A stretch of 15,754 bases of DNA from Salinimicrobium sp964572365 (GCA_964572365.1 CAZNFK010000059.1:1-15754), one strand, 5' to 3'; shown: positions 5,915-12,485, counted from the stretch's first letter. The notes: generated by a model not told the origin, from the sequence alone. Numbers and translations are program-made.

Positions 5915-6529
5915 TTAGCTTCTCACCGTAGTGCTACTATAATTGTTGTATTCGTTTTCATCGAGAAAGCCATCATCATTGTCATCCCAATCAGCGAAGA
6001 TTCCAGAGTTCCACTCATTGTTATCTAACATCTCGTCATCATTTTCATCATAGTCATTAAACCACTCTGAATTTGAAAAGCCTTCAAACCACTCATCATC
6101 GGTTAAAAAACCGTCATTGTCTGCGTCAAAGGTATCCCAGTCGTTTTCTCCGGCATAATCCAAATAAATAGTGTTGCGACCTTCATTCCATTCATTTTCA
6201 TCAATCCTATCGTCCTCATTAGCATCTGCCATGGCAAAGGCTGAACCATAGAATTCTTCTTCATTTAAAGAGGAATTACTGTCTTCATCCCATTCTCCGA
6301 ATGCCATACCATTTGATTCGGCAAACTCATTTTCATCGAGCATATTGTCGTCATTGGTGTCGAAGTTTGCGAAATCTTCATCAAGGGGTTCTTCTTCCAT
6401 AACCTCGGTTTCCAGAGATTCTTCACCCATGATCTCGGTTTCCTCTCCTTCCTTTTCAACATCTTTACAGGCTAAAAAGGAACTGCTAATGGTAAATAAC
6501 ATTACAAATAATAAAATAAATCGTTTCAT
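5915..6529 (-). CDS. Lipoprotein with six EF-hand calcium-binding loops (204 aa), member 4
   Basis: SPII signal peptide ending in FLAC (C21), an acidic linker of about 35 residues, then six 12-residue EF-hand loops with Asp at position 1 and Glu at position 12: 57-68, 81-92, 102-113, 135-146, 161-172 and 182-193. The clearest are DADNDGFLTDDE and DDNDDGFLDENE. Each loop is followed by Phe, Trp or Tyr (EF/EW/EY), a strong internal repeat. Loop 2 (DEDSNSSLNEEE) and loops 1, 3 and 5 lack the usual Gly at position 6. EF-hands bind Ca2+; here this would occur outside the inner membrane. C-K-D-V-E after the lipid cysteine resembles the acidic export signals of surface lipoproteins in this phylum, so surface exposure is possible. 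Function beyond Ca2+ binding is unknown. Confidence 0.9.
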   Translation of the reverse strand: MKRFILLFVMLFTISSSFLACKDVEKEGEETEIMGEESLETEVMEEEPLDEDFANFDTNDDNMLDENEFAESNGMAFGEWDEDSNSSLNEEEFYGSAFAMADANEDDRIDENEWNEGRNTIYLDYAGENDWDTFDADNDGFLTDDEWFEGFSNSEWFNDYDENDDEMLDNNEWNSGIFADWDDNDDGFLDENEYNNYSSTTVRS

Positions 6530-6560
6530 AAGTTTAAATTTTTGAATTCATATTAACTAC

Positions 6561-6583
6561 TTCGGAAAGATTGTCCTTCCGAA
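6561..6583 (-). promoter_or_regulatory. Inverted repeat in the leader of the EF-hand gene
   Basis: TTCGGAA ... TTCCGAA, perfect 7-bp arms with a 9-nt loop, 32-54 bp upstream of the EF-hand gene's ATG. It could be an operator or a 5' leader stem. No convincing -7 box was found nearby, so the role is open. Confidence 0.35.
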
Positions 6584-6611
6584 TAGCCGGGTTCTTCCCT
6601 TACAGAAACTA

Positions 6612-6643
6612 TTTTTTTCAGCAATAGTTTTTTTCAGCAATAG
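6612..6643. repeat. Perfect 16-bp tandem duplication
   Basis: TTTTTTTCAGCAATAG occurs twice head-to-tail (6612-6627 and 6628-6643) in the 206-bp gap between the receiver gene and the EF-hand gene. The T7 tract at each copy start makes replication slippage a likely origin. It lies upstream of the EF-hand gene and could change promoter spacing. Confidence 0.85.
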
Positions 6644-6685
6644 GCTCGCCCATATAATGTAAGGCTTTAAAAATCAGTTTATTTT

Positions 6686-6709
6686 AAAATAATCCTAAAT
6701 GATTATTTT
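6686..6709 (-). terminator. AT-rich hairpin downstream of the receiver gene
   Basis: Perfect 9-bp stem AAAATAATC / GATTATTTT with loop CTAAAT, 26 bp past the receiver stop codon. The stem is AT-rich and the following minus-strand sequence is mixed A/T, so it is a modest terminator candidate; an operator is the alternative. Confidence 0.4.
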
Positions 6710-6735
6710 GCGGGGATTTGGTTGGAAAAGGTAGA

Positions 6736-7131
6736 TTAAGGCTTCATTAAATGCTGCACTTTGGAATGCAGATGTTCACAAGCCTCTTTTGACAGAGGTT
6801 TCTCAAGGTAATCAATCACCTGAGGATAATTACCGGCTTTTTCTTTATCACTGGAATTTATGGAGGAGGTAACCATTACCACCCAAACATTGTCATCACA
6901 ATGATCAAGGGCGATCTGGTCAAGCAGATCCCACCCGCTCATTCCCGGCATATTGATATCCAGAAGAACCAGAATAGGTTTCGAACTTGTGCGGTTGCAT
7001 AGATAGGAGTAAGCGTCCTTACCATTATCAAAACAAAATAACGATGAAGATAATGGGCTTTTTTGAACCAGGATTTTGTGCAGGAACAAAACTACTGCAT
7101 CGTCATCTATAATAACAACGTCTGTATTCAT
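6736..7131 (-). CDS. Stand-alone response regulator receiver (CheY-like)
   Basis: 131-aa single-domain receiver, cytoplasmic. The acidic triad start D9-D10-D11 (IIDDDAV), phospho-acceptor D58 (LLDINMPGMSG), T88 (VVMVTSS) and K111 (LEKPLS) are all in place, so it should accept phosphate from a histidine kinase. There is no output domain: the chain ends 20 residues after K111. No kinase is adjacent, so its partner lies elsewhere; such orphan receivers act by protein contacts or in phosphorelays. Preceded by a promoter at 7222-7250 and a leader of about 85 nt. Confidence 0.92.
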   Translation of the reverse strand: MNTDVVIIDDDAVVLFLHKILVQKSPLSSSLFCFDNGKDAYSYLCNRTSSKPILVLLDINMPGMSGWDLLDQIALDHCDDNVWVVMVTSSINSSDKEKAGNYPQVIDYLEKPLSKEACEHLHSKVQHLMKP

Positions 7132-7221
7132 AGAAAGTAGGGTGCGGCAATTTCAAAAAATGGGGTTTAAGTTTGCCTGTTAATTTAAGCTCTTTGGTAA
7201 AATTCTGGTTATACAAAGCCT

Positions 7222-7250
7222 TAAAGATAAAAAAATATTGGTTTCGGCAA
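7222..7250 (-). promoter_or_regulatory. Predicted promoter of the receiver gene
   Basis: Minus strand TTG (7248-7250), 18-bp spacer, TATCTTTA (7222-7229): the same elements and spacing as the promoter before the phosphoesterase gene. It sits about 91 bp before the ATG at 7131, leaving a long leader with no hairpin that I could see. Confidence 0.45.
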
Positions 7251-7262
7251 CGTCGGGATTAA

Positions 7263-7766
7263 TTAACCTGCGAATATTTCAGTCCTGTATTCCCAAAACT
7301 TATAAACAAATAACATCAAAAAGATCCCTGTTACCACAAACTCCATGAAAGTAGAAGCCAGTAACCCAATAAAGGAGCCCGAAGCTGCCTTAAGAGCGGT
7401 CCGCGAATCTGCCTTATTGAGTATCTCCCCCAGGTAGGCACCTACAAAAGGAGCGATGAGTATGGCAAAAGGAATGGGTATGAAGATGCCGGCAACTAAT
7501 CCTATTGTGGCGCCGTACATTCCTTTTTTACTCCCGCCAAGGTATTTGGTTCCCAGTGCCGGGATAGCATATTGCAATGCGAAAATGATTATGGTGACCA
7601 GCAAGGTGATCCCCAGAAATGTATAATTCACTGGGATAACTGAGGTGAGGTGCAGTAGGAGCAGCCCTGTCCAACTCACAGGGATACCCGGCAGCATGGG
7701 AAGAAAACTTCCCAGAATTCCAACCAGCATTAAAATGGCAGCCAATGCAAGAATAATAAGGTCCAT
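7263..7766 (-). CDS. DUF456 family membrane protein
   Basis: 167-aa inner-membrane protein with about four to five hydrophobic segments: 2-20, 31-68 (one or two), 84-113 and 127-153. The pattern is that of DUF456: GSFLPMLPGIPVSW at 19-32, a GTKYLGGSKKGMYGATIG stretch at 72-89, and FIPIPFAILIAPFVGAYLGE at 95-114, followed by a Gly-rich second half of a duplicated motif. No biochemical function is known for the family. It is divergent from the BlaI-type repressor, sharing a 107-bp intergenic region whose palindromes could affect both genes. Confidence 0.85.
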   Translation of the reverse strand: MDLIILALAAILMLVGILGSFLPMLPGIPVSWTGLLLLHLTSVIPVNYTFLGITLLVTIIIFALQYAIPALGTKYLGGSKKGMYGATIGLVAGIFIPIPFAILIAPFVGAYLGEILNKADSRTALKAASGSFIGLLASTFMEFVVTGIFLMLFVYKFWEYRTEIFAG

Positions 7767-7812
7767 AGATCACATTTTTGGCTAATATAGGCAAAGAGAG
7801 CATAAAATTTTT

Positions 7813-7854
7813 AACTATAATATTAGTTTAAACTAAATATTTAGTTTAAATTAG
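7813..7854. promoter_or_regulatory. Operator region of the BlaI-BlaR1-type module
   Basis: A perfect 24-bp palindrome occupies 7827-7850 (each arm TTTAAACTAAAT or its complement), extending to 7824-7853 with one G/T mismatch pair. It can also be read as two tandem TTAGTTTAAAnTA sites 18 bp apart (7823-7836 and 7841-7854), and a further AACTA half-site lies at 7813-7817. Its right end is 23 bp from the blaI ATG. BlaI/MecI dimers bind dyads of about this length, so autorepression is inferred. The motif differs from the TACAnnTGTA of staphylococcal operators. Confidence 0.7.
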
Positions 7855-7873
7855 CAGAATCAAGATCCGTTTT

Positions 7874-8236
7874 ATGAAACAATTGACCAAAGCCGAAGAA
7901 GAGATCATGCAGATCCTTTGGGACCTAAAAGAAGCTAATGTCGCTTCTATAATTGAAAAGATGCCCGAGCCCAAACCTGCCTATAACACGGTATCCACCA
8001 TCGTTCGTATCCTGGAGAGCAAAGAATTCGTCGATCATCGAAAAAAGGGAAAGGGTTATATCTATTTTCCTGTTGTGGAAAAAGAAACCTACACCAACCA
8101 AAGCATGAATAAGTTAATTGATGGCTATTTCAACGGGTCGTTCAAAAGCATGGTATCCTTCTTTATGAAAAAGAATAAAATGGACACGGCTGACCTGGAA
8201 GCAATTCTTAAGGAGATCAACAAAAAAGAAAAGTAA
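7874..8236 (+). CDS. blaI: BlaI/MecI/CopY-family transcriptional repressor
   Basis: 120-aa winged-helix repressor. MKQLTKAEEEIMQILWDLKEA and the region PAYNTVSTIVRILESKEFVDHRK (35-57) are the family's DNA-binding core; GKGYIYFPVVEKE is the wing and the start of the dimerisation helix region where BlaI/MecI are cleaved when the sensor fires. Residues 75-120 form the helical dimerisation domain. Its stop codon overlaps the start of the sensor-protease gene (TAATG), which implies translational coupling and a two-gene regulatory unit. A large palindrome sits just upstream. The symbol refers to the family; no beta-lactamase gene is present, so the signal need not be a beta-lactam. Confidence 0.92.
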   Translation: MKQLTKAEEEIMQILWDLKEANVASIIEKMPEPKPAYNTVSTIVRILESKEFVDHRKKGKGYIYFPVVEKETYTNQSMNKLIDGYFNGSFKSMVSFFMKKNKMDTADLEAILKEINKKEK

Positions 8237-9911
8237 TGCTAACTTATATTTTACAAACCATAGTCTTTCAGTTCGTCTTTTTGGTGACGTACGAGCTGTT
8301 CCTTAAGAAGGAGACCTTCTTTACCTATAATCGGGTCTACTTGCTGCTAACGCCGGTCCTGGCGTTGCTGCTTCCTTTGTTCAAAATTCCGCTATTACAA
8401 AATGTGATTTCTGCGGAAAGTTTTGTCATGCTACCTGAAGTCTTTATAGGTGGAAATCCTGAAGCGATAGTTTCGCACAACCGGGCACCCCTAACTCCTG
8501 AAACAGCTCAGACCCTTAACTGGTGGTTACTTATTTATGTTGGTGGGTTCCTCTTTAGCCTCGGTTTCTTCTTTAATAAGTTCAGAGTTCTGAGACAATT
8601 GTTTGCTCACAAACCTGTTTTCGAAAATGCTGAAATGAAGCTCGTGGAGGTGCCAAATTCAAAACTTGCCTGTACCTTTTATAACACCGTATTTTTAGGA
8701 GATAGAATTTCAGAAAAAGAAAAGGAGCAGATCCTTTCTCATGAACTGGTTCACGTGAAGCAGAAGCATACGCTGGATCTTCTATTTTTCGAGGTACTCA
8801 GGATCATTTTCTGGTTCAATCCGCTCATCTACGTCTACCAGTCCAGGATCTCTGCGCTGCATGAATTCCTTGCCGATGCGGGAGTCGTGAAAAAAGTGAA
8901 AAAACAGGATTACTTTCAGCAGCTCCTCAATTCAGCTTTTAATACCGAAAATATTTCATTCATCAATCAATTTTTCAATCATTCAATCATCAAAAAACGA
9001 ATAGTTATGTTACAAAAAACCAAATCGGGAACCATTTCAAAATTTAAATTTTTGATCATTCTGCCGCTTATGCTGGCCATGCTCACATACGTATCGTGCT
9101 CGCAAGAGCCGGAAGATCAACTTTTAGATTCTCAAAAGAATTTAAAGGTACTCACTATTGAAGTTGAAGATTTCACCAATCAGACTTCCCAAGAAAAGGA
9201 AACGATCAGGGAGGCAGTGGGCCAGCTTTCTGAAGGTTTAGAGTATAAGGAGATCATCATTACAGATGGTGTAAAAACCATCAGTTTTACAAATAACTCT
9301 GAGTCAGGTAGACCCCATATTTCTGTACTAAATTCTTCCGGGGAAAAATCTCTTTCAGATGATAGAGCACCCGGGAAGAATAAAAATTTGACAGGCGATA
9401 TTCCTTTCGCTGTCATCGAGGAAGTTCCGGTTTTTCCGGGCTGTGAATCTTTTGGATCCAATGAAGACCGAAAAAAATGTATGTCTGATAAGATCAATGA
9501 ATTTATAAATAAGAATTTTGATAGCTCTTTAGGTAAAAGAAATGGTTTAACAGGGGTCAACAGGGTTTATGTGCAATTCAGGATCAACAAAGATGGAACT
9601 GTNNNNNNNNNNNNNNNNNNNNNNNNNNNNNNNNNNNNNNNNNNNNNNNNNNNNNNNNNNNNNNNNNNNNNNNNNNNNNNNNNNNNNNNNNNNNNNNNNN
9701 NNTAACAGGGGTCAACAGGGTTTATGTGCAATTCAGGATCAACAAAGATGGAACTGTGGAAGTTCTGGGAGCGAGGGCGCCGCACCCGGCACTTGAGGAA
9801 GAAGCAAAGCGGGTAGTAAATCTCCTGCCAAACATGACTCCCGGGAAACAAAGAGGGGAAAATGTAAATGTGCTGTATACACTACCCATAACATTTAAAG
9901 TAGGTGAATAA
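8236..9911 (+). CDS. BlaR1-like M56 membrane metallopeptidase with TonB C-terminal domain, split by an assembly gap
   Basis: Zinc membrane protease that would cleave the upstream repressor on receiving a signal. Hydrophobic helices lie at about 3-24, 34-55, 96-114 and 270-288. The catalytic HELVH is at 169-173, with a likely third zinc ligand in SALHEFLAD (E210). The part after the last helix is not a penicillin-binding domain. It ends in a TonB C-terminal (energy-transducer-like) domain from about residue 393: EEVPVFPGCE, then YVQFRINKDGTVEV and YTLPITFKV. In the window, 9603-9702 are N and the flanks repeat 55 bp exactly. Removing 155 bases gives one uninterrupted 506-aa frame from ATG 8236 to TAA 9909-9911. 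As printed, the frame appears broken; this is an assembly artefact, not a pseudogene. Confidence 0.88.
9548..9602 (+). repeat. 55-bp overlap, left copy
   Basis: This stretch, beginning TAACAGGGGTCAACAGGG and ending GATGGAACTGT, is identical to 9703-9757. It abuts the N run directly. It is a contig-end overlap inside the BlaR1-like gene, not a biological repeat. Confidence 0.95.
9603..9702. other. 100-N scaffold gap
   Basis: Exactly 100 unknown bases, the conventional placeholder for a gap of unknown length. Both flanks carry the same 55-bp sequence, which indicates that the true gap is negative (overlapping contigs) and that no sequence is missing. Confidence 0.97.
9703..9757 (+). repeat. 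55-bp overlap, right copy
   Basis: Exact second copy of 9548-9602. After merging the two, codon GTG at 9756-9758 continues the frame into VEVLGARAPHPALEEEAKR, the expected continuation of a TonB C-terminal domain. Confidence 0.95.
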
Positions 9912-11061
9912 GTTTATTTTCCTTTTATTATTATTTACAGCCGTTAAAGCCGAAGCTCAAACTTCGGCTTTAGCTGTGGCCGATAGTCTTTATGCGGTGG
10001 GGAATTATTCCGAAGCTATAAAAGAGCTGCAAAAAGCTCCTCTTTCGGTGGAAACGAAAATCAAACTTGCCCGCGCTCAAAAAGCCAAAGGAAATATTAC
10101 TGCTGCTCTAGATTCATATAAGGAAGTTCTTCAAAAAGAGCCGGGGAGAATACTTGCAGCCGTTGAATACGCAAAACTTTTGTCGGCAACAGGAAAACTG
10201 CAGGAGGCAGACAGCCTTTTCAGTCTTCTTGTAATGAAGGACCGCATGAATCCAGATTTCCATTACCGATTAGGGCTGGTTAAAGAAAAATTGAAAGATT
10301 CTACTGCTTTAAAGCATTACCAAACCGCAGCGGTATTTAACAGCACCCATCAACAGGCCCTGGAGAAACTTGCCAGGTATAACCTGAGCCAGGGAAAATT
10401 GATGAAAACCGAAATTCTATGCAAACAGGGTCTGAAAGCGAATCCCGCAAATATTACCCTGCTTTCCCTTCTTGCCCAGGCTTTTTATCACATGGACGAG
10501 TATGAACTGGCTATCAAAGAATTTGAAAAGCTGATAGATTTGGGCGCTGCAAATGAGTTTGTACACAGCAAAATAGCACGTGCTCATGTATATGTTAATA
10601 ATCTTGAAGAGGCCATTAAGCACTACAAAAAGGCACTCGATTATAATGAAGAGAATTATGCTACCCATTACAGTCTTGGTCAACTCTATGCCTTAACAGG
10701 GGAATTTATAAATTCTGAGGGTCACTTGCTGCAGGCCATTTTGCTGAAAGCGGTTACTCTTGATGCAGAATTTACCAGTCTTGGTCTTACTTATAAACTT
10801 CAGGGAAATCCAAAAAAGGCGCTTGAATACTTCAACAAAGCTCTTGAAGAAAATCCCGATAAGGAACGGGCAATGTATGAGCGTGCCATTGCAGCCGATT
10901 CATATTATGACGACCTGCAGACAAGGATGAATTATTACCAGGCTTACCTGGACAGATTTCAGGCAACGGGAAGTCCAGATCTCCTTCTACTGGCGAGGCG
11001 CAGGGTGAAAGATATTCGCGAAGAAATCCACATAAAGGGGACCGGCAAAGGGACACACTAG
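9904..11061 (+). CDS. Secreted tetratricopeptide-repeat (TPR) protein
   Basis: 385 residues. An N-terminal signal peptide (KFIFLLLLFTAVKAEAQ) is followed by about eight to nine TPR-type helix pairs from residue 22 to 345. The best units are AIKEFEKLIDLG (203-214), EEAIKHYKKALDYN (235-248), with HYSLGQLYALTGE (255-267), and KKALEYFNKALEENP (304-318). TPRs are protein-binding scaffolds; here the location is periplasmic. The GTG start at 9904 overlaps the sensor stop by 8 nt (GTGAATAA). No ATG exists nearby and this start gives a proper signal peptide, so GTG is chosen. The overlap implies coupling with the BlaR1-like gene, and the product may therefore be part of the same response. The C-terminal end (about 360-385) is basic. 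Confidence 0.88.
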   Translation: MNKFIFLLLLFTAVKAEAQTSALAVADSLYAVGNYSEAIKELQKAPLSVETKIKLARAQKAKGNITAALDSYKEVLQKEPGRILAAVEYAKLLSATGKLQEADSLFSLLVMKDRMNPDFHYRLGLVKEKLKDSTALKHYQTAAVFNSTHQQALEKLARYNLSQGKLMKTEILCKQGLKANPANITLLSLLAQAFYHMDEYELAIKEFEKLIDLGAANEFVHSKIARAHVYVNNLEEAIKHYKKALDYNEENYATHYSLGQLYALTGEFINSEGHLLQAILLKAVTLDAEFTSLGLTYKLQGNPKKALEYFNKALEENPDKERAMYERAIAADSYYDDLQTRMNYYQAYLDRFQATGSPDLLLLARRRVKDIREEIHIKGTGKGTH

Positions 11062-11090
11062 AAAATTTTCGGCAAAGTCTTCTTTTTCAC

Positions 11091-11112
11091 TATTTTTGAA
11101 GCTCACTGTGAG
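11091..11112 (+). promoter_or_regulatory. Internal promoter before the TonB-like lipoprotein gene
   Basis: TATTTTTG (11091-11098) is an exact TAnnTTTG -7 box, 25 bp before the ATG at 11123, with TTTTC about 20 bp upstream as a weak -33. Immediately after it, CTCAC-T-GTGAG (11102-11112) is a perfect 5-bp dyad near the predicted start site, a possible operator. The gene may be expressed both alone and by read-through from the TPR gene. Confidence 0.45.
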
Positions 11113-11122
11113 TTCTACCTGC

Positions 11123-11599
11123 ATGAATAAAACTTTACTTTTCCTTTTTTTAGTAGCTTTTACCTCCTGCGAGTACTTTGAAAAAAAGAAGATCTCTTCA
11201 GAAGAGATCCTTTCCCAGGAAACAAAAGAACTCAACTGGCAGGAAGTGGACCAGTATCCGGCTTTTGAAGAATGCAGGGATCTTATGGAGTCTAATGCGG
11301 CCAAAACCTGCTTCGGAAATAAGGTCGCCCGTTACTTCTATGCGAGGCTGGAAGCAAAACAACCTGTGGTTACAGAGTCTATTAACGATACGCTTTACCT
11401 GTACCTGAAGATTTCAGAAAAAGGTATTCCCGCTATTGATTCTATGGAAGTCGATTCCCTCGTGGTGCAGCAATTACCCGAAATAAGGGAGTGGCTTAAG
11501 CAAAGCGTTGATTCTCTTCCCAAGATCTACCCCGCCACCAAACGAGGTATTCCCGTGGTGACCAGGTTCAAGATGCCCATTGTTATTCAGGCCGAATGA
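11123..11599 (+). CDS. Lipoprotein with diverged TonB C-terminal-like domain
   Basis: 158 aa from the ATG at 11123; an in-frame TTG at 11096 would add nine residues ahead of the signal peptide and overlaps the -7 box. The lipobox is FTSC (C16). The mature part follows the end of the BlaR1-like protein step by step: EVDQYPAFEEC (41-51) against EEVPVFPGCE, a second Cys (KTCFGNKVARYF), LYLYLKISEKG against YVQFRINKDG, then LPKIYPATKRGIPVVTRFKMPIVI against LPNMTPGKQRG...YTLPITFKV. I infer a shared domain, duplicated and diverged, tethered to a membrane as a separate lipoprotein. It lies 61 bp after the TPR gene. Function unknown; it could be a partner or decoy for the sensor's outer domain. Confidence 0.78.
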   Translation: MNKTLLFLFLVAFTSCEYFEKKKISSEEILSQETKELNWQEVDQYPAFEECRDLMESNAAKTCFGNKVARYFYARLEAKQPVVTESINDTLYLYLKISEKGIPAIDSMEVDSLVVQQLPEIREWLKQSVDSLPKIYPATKRGIPVVTRFKMPIVIQAE

Positions 11600-12472
11600 C
11601 TAGAGGTTGAATTTGTATCCCACCGTGAAATCCAGGGGGAAATTTCCATTCCCGTCAAGTACTATAGAAACAATGTCATTGTATCCAAGGGTAATGTAAC
11701 TCACCTCGGTCACTTTGATATCTGCTCCAATTCCGAAGCTAAATGGCGCTGTAAAAGAAAATCCGCTGTCATCCTCGATCGCTATTACCTCCCCGTTTTC
11801 ATTTGTGATCTGTACCCTGTCTTCAGAATAGAGAAATGTGGCGAGTTCGGCATCTATATGCACATCGAACCCCGAAAAATAGAGGGCCTTGAACCTGTAA
11901 TTCACTGAAAGCTGCGTGGAGCTGTAGTGGTATTCATCTCTTTTAAAAGAATGCCGCAGCTGCAGGAAGGCGGAATGTCTCGGTGCTAAATTAGGGTCGA
12001 AAAATTCAAAATCCACCCCCAGCACCGGCACGAGCACGTTTTCTGGGTTAGTGGTGTATTTATTATTGGACAAACCGGTGAAAAGCCCCAGCCGATGCTG
12101 AATGTTAGGGGTAGAGGCATTGTAAGTGTAATCTTCCTCGACCATGGCATTGTATTGGTTCGCGAAATGTTTAAGACTGTAGAGCAAGAACTTCACTTCA
12201 TCTGTTTTGATCTCTGCATCTGCAGTAAGTTTGTCCAGCGTATTTTTATACTCTCCCGCACGGTTAGTGAGTTCCCGTATGGTGTTTTTCTTTTGTACAA
12301 AATACCGGTACGTGGTACCCTCAAGATTCCAGTATAAACTCAAGGGGCCTTTGACTTCCCGCTGTAGCTGCAGGGTATCCCCTTCTATTATGAAGATTTC
12401 CTGAGCTGCCATGCCGGTAGATACCAGGAAGAAAATTATGGTCAGAAATCGTCTTATTTTCTGCATCATCAT
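11600..12472 (-). CDS. Unrecognised outer-membrane-type protein with signal peptide
   Basis: 290 aa. The start is the first of three consecutive ATGs. A signal peptide runs to about residue 23 (STGMAAQE). Residues 55-110 are charged and helical, possibly a short coiled coil. From about 125 to the end, alternating polar and aromatic residues give predicted beta strands: HRLGLFTGLS, SAFLQLRHSF, STQLSVNYRF, FSFGIGADIKV and finally LDFTVGYKFNL. A strand ending in the C-terminal FNL fits an outer-membrane beta-barrel. No family recognised. It is 43 bp downstream of the glycosyltransferase gene. Its stop codon directly abuts the stop of the convergent lipoprotein gene, with no base between. Confidence 0.75.
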   Translation of the reverse strand: MMMQKIRRFLTIIFFLVSTGMAAQEIFIIEGDTLQLQREVKGPLSLYWNLEGTTYRYFVQKKNTIRELTNRAGEYKNTLDKLTADAEIKTDEVKFLLYSLKHFANQYNAMVEEDYTYNASTPNIQHRLGLFTGLSNNKYTTNPENVLVPVLGVDFEFFDPNLAPRHSAFLQLRHSFKRDEYHYSSTQLSVNYRFKALYFSGFDVHIDAELATFLYSEDRVQITNENGEVIAIEDDSGFSFTAPFSFGIGADIKVTEVSYITLGYNDIVSIVLDGNGNFPLDFTVGYKFNL

Positions 12473-12485
12473 AGGTGTAGGAATT

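Noticed and set aside
9180..9560. 126-aa minus-strand ORF opposite the BlaR1-like gene
   Set aside because: Antisense of the sensor's periplasmic domain; the plus frame shows HELVH and a TonB C-terminal domain.
9548..9757. Genuine tandem repeat or insertion inside the sensor gene
   Set aside because: Exact 55-bp identity, exactly 100 N between copies and perfect frame restoration on merging point to an assembly overlap.
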